This document shows positions 1-4,680 of a stretch of 7,616 nucleotides of DNA, in pieces. Source of the DNA: Desulfurococcales archaeon (GTDB taxonomy: Archaea > Thermoproteota > Thermoprotei_A > Sulfolobales > NBVN01). The notes beneath the pieces were generated by a model. The model did not search any database. It was not told where the DNA came from and worked only from the letters and a program-made list of their open reading frames with translations. The stretch is taken from the NCBI GenBank assembly GCA_021160415.1, contig JAGHCP010000087.1:1-7616 (forward strand), written 5' to 3'. A program made the position numbers and the translations under genes. Position 1 is the first letter of the stretch, and each line of letters starts with the position of its first letter.

Positions 1-188
1 ATCATGAACTCGCTGGTCTGAGACCAGCACCTCCACCCCGGCCACGACCTCGGAGCGTGGGGGAGGTCCCGCGTCAACCTCCCAAGGACATCGACCGCAC
101 CAGTGGGTAGCGTGAGTAACTGAGTAATGAAGAGTAACGCGAGCAGTAACGCAACCAGCGTGGAGCGGCGTAGCTGCCCCACCCACAC
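1..188 (-). CDS. N-terminus of an exported protein (signal peptide), runs off the window
   Basis: The reverse strand is open from a GTG at 188 to the window edge (62 codons, no stop). Residues 1-8 include a basic RR pair, residues 11-27 are a continuous leucine-rich hydrophobic core (LVALLLALLFITQLLTL), and a PTGAVD stretch follows as a possible signal-peptidase site. This is a textbook Sec signal peptide, so the protein is probably secreted or anchored outside the membrane. A TATA-like box lies about 31 nt upstream (215-223), which suits a short-leader transcript; a second in-frame GTG at 182 is an alternative start. The mature part visible (residues 32-62) is tryptophan-rich and matches no family I recognise. 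A competing reverse frame is also open here (see rejected items), so a frameshift or a different reading of the region beyond the signal peptide cannot be excluded. Confidence 0.55.
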   Translation of the reverse strand, partial: MWVGQLRRSTLVALLLALLFITQLLTLPTGAVDVLGRLTRDLPHAPRSWPGWRCWSQTSEFM

Positions 189-214
189 ACCCAATAATGG
201 TTTCTGCGGCCAAA

Positions 215-223
215 CATATAAAG
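215..223 (-). promoter_or_regulatory. TATA box for the exported protein at 188
   Basis: The reverse strand reads CTTTATATG here. The predicted transcription start, about 25 nt downstream, falls near 194, a few bases before the GTG at 188, so the mRNA would be almost leaderless. The plus strand also reads as a TATA-like ACATATAAA, but no plausible plus-strand gene follows at the right distance. Confidence 0.5.
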
Positions 224-434
224 GTGGGCGACACCCCCAACACTCCGCATGGACCCGACACGCTAATCAGTTCTTCCTTGAGTACCCCCGGTCCCGGAAC
301 ACGTTCACGCGGCATGAAGCAACGGGTTAAATGCTGGAGGCTCTCACCCCATTAAAGCCTTGCGTAGGCCTCCACATCCACCCACCCACAGCCCGCCAGG
401 CCTAAACGCGCATGCCTCGGCAATGCCTAGAACA
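224..434. other. Divergent intergenic region, no gene seen
   Basis: The whole gap between the two divergent genes runs from 189 to 467 and holds their two promoters at its ends. The part between them is GC- and C-rich and contains scattered AGGCCT and ATGCCT words, but no tRNA, no ribosome binding site with an open frame of convincing composition, and no tandem repeat. A plus-strand open frame (127-330) and a minus-strand open frame across it have unnatural composition and are judged chance. Confidence 0.4.
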
Positions 435-443
435 GTTTAAATA
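435..443 (+). promoter_or_regulatory. TATA box for the 51-residue protein
   Basis: GTTTAAATA is centred about 29 nt before the TTG at 468. The expected transcription start at roughly 464-466 would give a leaderless or nearly leaderless message, which is the main reason for choosing TTG 468 over the in-frame GTG/TTG codons at 453-461. Confidence 0.6.
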
Positions 444-467
444 GGTGAGGGAGTGTTGGTGGGTTGC

Positions 468-623
468 TTGAGCTGCGAGGATCTCCTCTCAACATCGGCC
501 CTAATAAACAGGCTTCAGGAGCTGTGTAGCGAGATGAAGGACATCAAGGAATGCCTCAAGAAAGTGAGGAGCGTCACCCCGCCGAAGCACTACGAGGAGC
601 TGCTTAAGCAGTTCATGGCGTGA
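468..623 (+). CDS. Small cysteine-containing coiled-coil protein (51 aa), unknown function
   Basis: TTG start at 468 and TGA at 621-623 give 51 residues. The start is set by the TATA box at 435-443; in-frame GTG and TTG codons upstream (453, 456, 459) could extend it by up to five residues. Residues L16, L19, M23, I26, L30 and V33 follow perfect 3-4 heptad spacing, so residues about 9-36 should form an amphipathic coiled coil. A PPKHYEELLKQF tail could be a second short helix. Cysteines sit at 3, 20 and 29. The codon choice (AGG, AAG, GAG, CTC/CTT) matches neighbouring genes, which supports real coding. I do not recognise the family. Small oligomerising or adaptor proteins are common in archaea, but no role can be assigned. 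It converges on the AbiE cassette and is not in an operon with anything visible. Confidence 0.55.
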   Translation: MSCEDLLSTSALINRLQELCSEMKDIKECLKKVRSVTPPKHYEELLKQFMA

Positions 624-670
624 AGAAACCACGCGCAGTGGCGTCGTCGAAACCTGAAGGAATGGGTGCG

Positions 671-685
671 GGCTTTTTAAAAGGA
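671..685. terminator. T-rich element between convergent genes, probable terminator
   Basis: GGCTTTTTAAAAGG has a T5 run on the plus strand about 50 nt after the 51-residue gene and a T4 run on the minus strand about 50 nt after the AbiEii gene. It could therefore serve as a bidirectional archaeal T-tract terminator. The same string is TATA-like, but the only start codon at promoter distance on the plus strand (ATG 706) gives a 5-codon frame, so a promoter reading is less likely. Confidence 0.35.
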
Positions 686-728
686 TCTGAGGAACTTCTT
701 GACCCATGACCGCACCTCCCTAACTAAC

Positions 729-1886
729 CTAACGAGATCTGCGGTTCCTTGACGGACGCGTCAGGAATCCGTATCTCTCAAGCTTGGAGAGTACATGCGT
801 TGCTTGAGGCCTACTTATGTTGAAGACACTTATTACCTCATCAATATCCACTTTTTCCCCTAGAACCGCTTTACGGGCTAAGTAGTCCTCCGGCGTCGGG
901 CCGCAGAGATCCATAGTCCCCTCATAAGCTTCCAAAACCATCGACACCCATCCAGGGAGATCCCCCTTCAGGGATGGTACGATCTCCGTTAATTCCCTAT
1001 GCTTATTAGGGTCTATGATTGTCTGCAGCATGGCGAGCCTGATGGCCTTCGCCGCGTACTTAACGTCTATGTTTAAGGCATCGAGCGATGCGAACAGCTT
1101 ATCCTTGTCGTAAAGTTTATGGAGGAAAGCCACCACAAGATCGTAAACGTCCCTAACCTTAACGGTTCTCCTACCGGTCACCTCACCCTCCAACAAACCC
1201 TTAGCCGTTAAACCGGATATTACCGCCTCAACCTTATTGGCTATCAGGTCCTCCAACGAAAAAACCGTGACTGCGTAAGGCGGAGGCAGGTCCATCCAGC
1301 AAGGCATGTCAATCACCGGGAGTTCATACTCGATCACCTCCACAGGATTGGCGTTCCTCCGTACCCCCCTAAACACCGTTACCTCCACCTGGTAGATCCT
1401 CGGCAGACCGCCCTTGCTTCTCAGATACCACTCATCGAACCCCGCCCTCCCCTTAACGCTGTAGGGAAGCACGTCCGTGAGCTTCAAACCTGCATGAACG
1501 TCGGGGGGTAACGCAATCCTGAACCTGTAAACGGCGTTACTCCTGCGGACCCCCTCGTAGGTCAACCCCTGCACAACCACGCCTTCACCAACGACGTCAA
1601 TTTCCCTGAAGTACCCCGAGTCTTTGAGGCACGCATTGACGTACTTAAGGAACTTGCTGGACTCGACGCTCAGGAAGTAAAGGTCGAGATCCCTGGAAAA
1701 CCTTCTCCTGCTCCGCGGGAAGTAAAGGTCGTTTAGGGCGGTTCCACCGCCCAACACGTACGTGAATCCGTGGGTTGCGGCCGCCTGGGAAATGCCCCAG
1801 AGAGCTAAGTACTTAGCGATGTCCGTCAAGTACCACTGGACGGTGTAGCCCCGCCCCCTTAACTCATTAAAGTCAATCAACCACAT
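729..1886 (-). CDS. AbiEii-like nucleotidyltransferase toxin
   Basis: This 385-residue protein belongs to the nucleotidyltransferase-fold AbiEii/AbiGii family, the toxin half of AbiE abortive-infection systems, which act through nucleotide transfer to a cellular target. Visible motifs in order are: GGGTALNDLYF (46-56), which is the GG-x-x-L nucleotide-binding start; FSRDLDLYF (63-71) with D66 and D68 as the metal-binding DxD pair; a VEVTVFR strand (167-173) in the place of the third acidic motif; SLEDLIANKVEA (210-221) with K218; and VRDVYDL (244-250). These cover all four motifs expected of the family, so the enzyme is probably active. The N-terminus resembles usual family starts, and ATG 1886 overlaps the upstream partner gene by 14 nt, implying coupled translation. 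Unusually, residues about 346-378 look like a winged helix-turn-helix (ISRPQATHVLSKLERYGFL). The C-terminus is basic. Confidence 0.85.
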   Translation of the reverse strand: MWLIDFNELRGRGYTVQWYLTDIAKYLALWGISQAAATHGFTYVLGGGTALNDLYFPRSRRRFSRDLDLYFLSVESSKFLKYVNACLKDSGYFREIDVVGEGVVVQGLTYEGVRRSNAVYRFRIALPPDVHAGLKLTDVLPYSVKGRAGFDEWYLRSKGGLPRIYQVEVTVFRGVRRNANPVEVIEYELPVIDMPCWMDLPPPYAVTVFSLEDLIANKVEAVISGLTAKGLLEGEVTGRRTVKVRDVYDLVVAFLHKLYDKDKLFASLDALNIDVKYAAKAIRLAMLQTIIDPNKHRELTEIVPSLKGDLPGWVSMVLEAYEGTMDLCGPTPEDYLARKAVLGEKVDIDEVISVFNISRPQATHVLSKLERYGFLTRPSRNRRSR

Positions 1887-2622
1887 CCCCTAACCTAGCA
1901 ACGATTTCCGGGAGGTTAGGCAGGGTGTCAAGCTCCGCATCCCTCAACGAATCAAACAAGGGCTCAACACCCACGGTTTCCGAAACCACGTAGTCAATTG
2001 TGAGCAACCTCCTCTCAACACCTACCTGCTTAGCTAAGGAAAACGTTCTCCCCGGACTGAGGTACTCCCTAGCATAGAAGTAAACCTCGAAAGCCGCTCC
2101 TCGACGATACCAGTAATCGTTCCTGATGACGTCCACCATCGCCTGCTCCAACGTAGCCTCATCAATGCTGAAGCCGTACAGGGTCCCCACCCGCTCACTC
2201 TCAACATACCCACCCAACTCATACGCAAGGACCGCCGTACCGGAAGGGGAAGCGCTGAACAGACTCCGAGGATCCCTGAACACAACCACATCCTCCCCCA
2301 ACCCCACAACAGCCGCGAAAACATCCGCCCTCTCCCTAGGCACGTAAACCTCGTAGATCCCGACATCGGAGTACGGATTAGGCGCTACGAGGCCCACAAC
2401 CCTCATACCTGTGAGCACGCCGCCCGAAGCGTTAATCGCCCTGAAAATAACGCGTTCAGGGTCACCCCCGCCGTATATCAAGCGCCACGTGTAAGGGGAG
2501 AAGTAATTAACTACTACCTCACCACCAACATCCTCAAGAACCCCTCTCTCCTTAAACCTCCTTAACCTAGAGTACCTCGTGCTCCTCGCACCCTCCCTAA
2601 CAAACCTAAGAACCTCATCCAT
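1873..2622 (-). CDS. AbiEi-like antitoxin/regulator partner
   Basis: This 249-residue protein sits directly upstream of, and overlaps by 14 nt, the AbiEii-like toxin, the standard order antitoxin then toxin. Residues about 12-40 (STRYSRLRRFKERGVL, then a VVV strand) suggest a short winged-helix DNA-binding segment. The rest alternates strands and helices as in AbiEi-type C-terminal domains, with a GTAVLAYEL strand followed by a helix-rich end. Sequence alone gives no strong signature, so the assignment rests largely on the pairing. AbiEi proteins repress their own promoter and neutralise the toxin, usually without stable binding to it (type IV). The frame extends further upstream to 2685, but the TATA box at 2655-2663 puts the transcript start near 2634, which excludes ATG 2640 and favours ATG 2622 (MDEVLRF). 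Confidence 0.65.
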   Translation of the reverse strand: MDEVLRFVREGARSTRYSRLRRFKERGVLEDVGGEVVVNYFSPYTWRLIYGGGDPERVIFRAINASGGVLTGMRVVGLVAPNPYSDVGIYEVYVPRERADVFAAVVGLGEDVVVFRDPRSLFSASPSGTAVLAYELGGYVESERVGTLYGFSIDEATLEQAMVDVIRNDYWYRRGAAFEVYFYAREYLSPGRTFSLAKQVGVERRLLTIDYVVSETVGVEPLFDSLRDAELDTLPNLPEIVARLGDVVD

Positions 2623-2654
2623 AATACCGCACGTATTCATATACATTCCACAAA

Positions 2655-2663
2655 ATATAAAAC
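2655..2663 (-). promoter_or_regulatory. TATA box of the AbiE cassette
   Basis: The reverse strand reads TTTTATATT. The predicted transcription start is around 2634, about 11 nt before ATG 2622, and no Shine-Dalgarno sequence is present, which fits a short-leader archaeal message. The box separates this cassette from the VapBC genes upstream, so the two modules are probably transcribed independently. Confidence 0.6.
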
Positions 2664-2779
2664 TAATCCACACATATGTAGACACATTTCATTTTATGCC
2701 GAAGAACACAGTAACGACATACTAAGTAAAAAGCATTGACAGGCTACGACCTCACCAATAACAACTCCTAGTCAGGCAT

Positions 2780-3226
2780 TCATTCACGGGCCATTATTTC
2801 GTCCGCGAAGAGCACGTTATGTTGCTTAAGCTGCTTCATCACTGGCTGCATTTCCCTCTCAACTTTCTTGAAGAGCGCTGAACCCCTAACCAATTCAGCT
2901 GAGGCTATGACGAAGCAGTCGGGGAAAGCTAGCCTTAAGCCCCTCTTCAACTCGCCGGCCTTAATGAGAAGATCAAACGTCATCTCCACAACGCTGAATT
3001 TCCGGTGAACCCACGTAGCGAACCTCAAAGCTTCATCGTCTGGGTTAGGGAGACCTGCTGCTGAGTAAATCCTGCTCGCTATGTAGTAAACCTCAGCCAC
3101 AGTTACCGGGGAGACGTAGAGCTCTATCTCCCCTTCCCCCGCCGCGGATAGAAGTTCCTTGAGGAACTCCCTGTAATTGGATTTCCTCACTATGTACTCG
3201 ACAAGAAGGCCCGTGTCAAGAACCAC
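2780..3226 (-). CDS. vapC: VapC-type PIN-domain ribonuclease toxin
   Basis: A 148-residue PIN domain, the usual VapC size, expected to be a Mg-dependent endoribonuclease that cleaves tRNA or rRNA when freed from its antitoxin. Acidic residues typical of the site are D4 (VVLDTG), E45 (SPVTVAEVYYI) and D103 (AFPDCFVIASA). The fourth position, usually an aspartate just after the ALF segment, is here LFKKVERE, so only E123 or E125 could substitute. I chose GTG 3226 because it places the VLDTG strand at the very N-terminus as in the family and overlaps the antitoxin by 11 nt; TTG 3247 (155 aa) is an alternative. Longer extensions lie wholly inside the antitoxin gene. It is the second gene of a two-gene unit. 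Confidence 0.88.
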   Translation of the reverse strand: MVLDTGLLVEYIVRKSNYREFLKELLSAAGEGEIELYVSPVTVAEVYYIASRIYSAAGLPNPDDEALRFATWVHRKFSVVEMTFDLLIKAGELKRGLRLAFPDCFVIASAELVRGSALFKKVEREMQPVMKQLKQHNVLFADEIMARE

Positions 3227-3473
3227 TTTCCTTAATCGTTCTTTCAAGCTTCCTACCCCACTCACCTCTCTCTTCCCTAAGAACCTCCTCAACGAACTTA
3301 GGATCAACATCCACCACAGCAGGCTCCAAGGGCCTAAGCACTAAAGCACCATCCTTAACCTCAACAAGCAAATCGCTACCCTCCCTCAGACCTGCAGCCT
3401 CACGTATCGCCTTAGGCAGAATGAGCACACCCTTCCTACGAAGCTTCAAAACAGACCTCAAATGCGAACCCAA
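3216..3473 (-). CDS. vapB: VapB antitoxin with AbrB-type DNA-binding domain
   Basis: An 85-residue protein in which residues about 7-49 form an AbrB/SpoVT swapped-hairpin domain: VLKLRRKGVLILPKAIREAAG, then GSDLLVEV and GALVLRPL strands. The acidic-basic C-terminal tail (50-85) would wrap and inhibit VapC. The domain binds the cassette's own promoter in related systems. Start choice: the reverse-strand TATA-like box at 3493-3501 predicts transcription from about 3472, which coincides with TTG 3473 and suggests a leaderless TTG start. TTG 3488, farther upstream, would lie before the transcript, and TTG 3461 would be an internal alternative that still keeps the whole domain. The gene overlaps vapC, as expected for translational coupling. 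Confidence 0.85.
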   Translation of the reverse strand: MGSHLRSVLKLRRKGVLILPKAIREAAGLREGSDLLVEVKDGALVLRPLEPAVVDVDPKFVEEVLREERGEWGRKLERTIKESGS

Positions 3474-3492
3474 TAATAAAGAGTACAACTGG

Positions 3493-3501
3493 AATAAAAA
3501 A
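3493..3501 (-). promoter_or_regulatory. TATA box of the VapBC cassette
   Basis: The reverse strand reads TTTTTTATT in an A/T-rich stretch, about 24 nt before TTG 3473. VapB autorepression would be expected to act here; no clear inverted repeat overlaps the box. Confidence 0.5.
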
Positions 3502-3827
3502 GAATAACTCTCACATTATGAATAAACCAATTTTTCCTCTTCTTCACCAATAACAAAAACATCCGGAAAAAGTCACTGCAACTCACTTAACGTCAACAAG
3601 CTAATGCCTAGGCGATTCACTAAATGCCGCGTAGGTAGAGTGAGCTAATATTCGCCCTCCTTATTTTTCTATGCTTCCGAAAGCAAAGCTTTAAAGAATT
3701 GGATGTTCTTAAGGTGTACACCACATAAAAAGATGGCTTCAGCCCTCATCAACTCTTTGTAACTTTCATTATCAAAGTTGCATGTAAAGGTCCCACGAAT
3801 AGAACGTGTTCAGGCATCCTGCTGCAA
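3502..3827. other. Intergenic spacer, no gene; T-tracts, a palindrome and a stem-loop
   Basis: No open frame longer than about 15 codons has a plausible start signal here. The stretch holds a perfect 10-bp palindrome GGTGTACACC (3713-3722), an AACTTT/AAAGTT hairpin with a 7-nt loop (3761-3779), and TATA-like AGCTTTAAAG (about 3688-3697) that is followed only by a 9-codon frame at 3733. It is AT-richer than the flanking genes. No tRNA or C/D box RNA was recognised. Confidence 0.45.
3727..3731 (-). terminator. T5 tract after the DUF973-like gene
   Basis: The reverse strand reads CTTTTTATG about 100 nt after the stop codon at 3828, preceded by the AACTTT/AAAGTT stem-loop at 3761-3779. A T-run of this kind is the usual archaeal termination signal. 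The distance from the stop is somewhat long, so the call is tentative. Confidence 0.3.
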
Positions 3828-4295
3828 TTAAGAATAAACGGCAGTGTTTGCATATGTCTGGGTTAGTTTTGACATTGCTTGTGTTGATGCGATGAATATG
3901 ATTATCCATGCTACGAAGGTTACGTATGAGATGAATATGCCGATTATAAGTAGGATCCCCGCTACCGTGAATAGGGAGTCGTGAATCATATCTTTCAGTC
4001 TGAAGGTCCCTATGATGAGGCCTATCACCCCTATGAGTAGGAGTAGCCCTCCTATCACGATGATCACCATAGTGGCGAGGATTAGCGGGATTGCTTTGGT
4101 GATCGCTGCTAGGATTATGGAGATGAAGCCTAGGAGTAGCAGTATGTACCCAATGGTGTACCCTATGCTGAGCATTTGGGCTGGCGCGCCGAACCTTACC
4201 TGGTCCACGTCCTTGAAGCGGGTGAAGGCGGGGATGAGGTACAGGAAGAGGGCTATGAGGCCTAATACAGCTCCTGCGGCGGAGAGTGCCGCCAT
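3828..4295 (-). CDS. DUF973-like multi-pass membrane protein (main open frame)
   Basis: The 155-residue frame from ATG 4295 is almost entirely hydrophobic, with transmembrane segments at about 4-23, 42-66, 69-96 and 107-137 (the last long enough for two). The IGYTIGYILLLLGF, IIVIGGLLLLIGVIGLIIG and AGILLIIGIFISYV segments are like the conserved core of the DUF973 family, integral membrane proteins of unknown function common in Thermoproteota. The ATG start is probably not native. DUF973 proteins begin with a cytoplasmic GLRxLRxxxLL segment, and just such a segment lies upstream in another frame (4329-4506), with the promoter in front of it. In this frame a TAA (4332-4334) blocks extension, and no ATG, GTG or TTG lies between it and 4295. 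It may therefore be a frameshifted gene or a sequencing error. It is transcribed divergently from the glycosyltransferase gene. Confidence 0.7.
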   Translation of the reverse strand: MAALSAAGAVLGLIALFLYLIPAFTRFKDVDQVRFGAPAQMLSIGYTIGYILLLLGFISIILAAITKAIPLILATMVIIVIGGLLLLIGVIGLIIGTFRLKDMIHDSLFTVAGILLIIGIFISYVTFVAWIIIFIASTQAMSKLTQTYANTAVYS

Positions 4296-4328
4296 TACGG
4301 CGCGCGCCTGCAGCGAGGCTTGCTTCAG

Positions 4329-4506
4329 GGCTTACCTTACCCCACCCATTAATGAGGGGGAGGTGTGAGGGGATTCCGGAACGCATCCTGATCGCTACTA
4401 AGGCGGTCGCTACCGCCTCGAGGAGTGAGGCGTTTCTGAGGTTCCTTAACCCTTCGATCAGGAGGTTTTCCTTGATGGGGCCTGCCGCGTTGGGGTAGGT
4501 ACACAC
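4329..4506 (-). pseudogene. Detached N-terminal part of the DUF973-like gene (frameshift)
   Basis: From a GTG at 4506 the reverse strand encodes about 59 residues, including IEGLRNLRNASLLEAVATAL (residues about 17-36), which is the characteristic amphipathic start of DUF973-like proteins. A TATA-like box 24 nt upstream supports GTG 4506 as a leaderless start. The frame then continues into proline/histidine-rich nonsense opposite the membrane core. Removing one base from the CCC run (GGG on the plus strand, 4328-4330) joins this part to the core as KVSLKQASLQARAVMAALS and gives one protein of about 226 residues, close to family length. Decayed gene, programmed +1 shift and base-calling error are all possible. 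Confidence 0.6.
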
Positions 4507-4525
4507 AGCTGAGAACCCCCCCGTG

Positions 4526-4534
4526 ATGTTAAAG
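4526..4534 (-). promoter_or_regulatory. TATA-like box of the DUF973-like gene
   Basis: The reverse strand reads CTTTAACAT, centred about 24 nt before GTG 4506. Its position argues that transcription of the membrane gene begins at the N-terminal fragment rather than at ATG 4295, which would otherwise have an untranslated leader of over 200 nt. Confidence 0.45.
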
Positions 4535-4592
4535 GGGCGGGTTTCTAAAAAGTGTGTGCACCCTCAACCACTGACTTCTGCTGCCGGGATGA

Positions 4593-4605
4593 CTTAAGCG
4601 TTAAG
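4593..4605. promoter_or_regulatory. Perfect dyad CTTAA-GCG-TTAAG, candidate operator
   Basis: A 13-bp perfect inverted repeat lies between the two divergent promoters, about 16 nt before the TATA box of the glycosyltransferase gene. A regulator bound here could act on either gene. The same CTTAA/TTAAG half-site occurs in the inverted repeat over the TATA box at 6181-6197, with a 5-nt instead of a 3-nt spacer. Confidence 0.3.
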
Positions 4606-4620
4606 GCTTGATGACCTAGC

Positions 4621-4629
4621 CTTTATTAC
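4621..4629 (+). promoter_or_regulatory. TATA box of the glycosyltransferase gene
   Basis: CTTTATTAC predicts transcription from about 4650 and a leader of some 30 nt before ATG 4681. An ATG at 4645 is in frame but meets a TGA after six codons, so it cannot be the start. Confidence 0.5.
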
Positions 4630-4680
4630 AGGATGCGTAGATTAATGTGCTTGGTAGCTACTTGACGCAGGTTAACCGCC

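Noticed and set aside
12..28. Near-perfect 17-bp palindrome GCTGGTCT-G-AGACCAGC
   Set aside because: It lies inside the presumed coding region of the truncated exported protein; no tRNA arms or terminator T-tract accompany it.
112..150. Tandem-like GAGTAAC/CAGTAAC words
   Set aside because: They are the reverse complement of TTA/CTC leucine codons in the hydrophobic core of the signal peptide at 11-27, so coding bias explains them.
127..330. Plus-strand open frame of 67 codons
   Set aside because: Composition rich in Ser, Asn, Arg and His, no promoter or ribosome site, and it lies opposite the signal-peptide gene.
1..351. A reverse-strand frame open for 117 codons (possible ATG near 315) overlapping the signal-peptide frame
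   Set aside because: Its composition is odd, it would run straight through a well-placed TATA box, and it competes with a clear signal peptide. GC-rich DNA makes a chance open frame of this length plausible.
2034..2366. Open frames on both strands inside the AbiEi-like gene (also 2126-2347 plus)
   Set aside because: Shadows of the real gene with atypical composition and no start signals.
3650..3690. A GGTAGAGTGAGC word resembling a tRNA D-arm
   Set aside because: No acceptor stem, anticodon stem or TTC-containing T-arm can be drawn around it.
4331..4340. Tandem CTTAC duplication next to the frameshift as its cause
   Set aside because: Removing a 5-nt copy moves the frame the wrong way and meets a stop; only a net change of one base (or the equivalent) at or after 4332 repairs the gene.
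4012..4498. Plus-strand open frames opposite the DUF973-like gene
   Set aside because: Met/Arg/Pro/Ser-rich shadows of a hydrophobic minus-strand gene.
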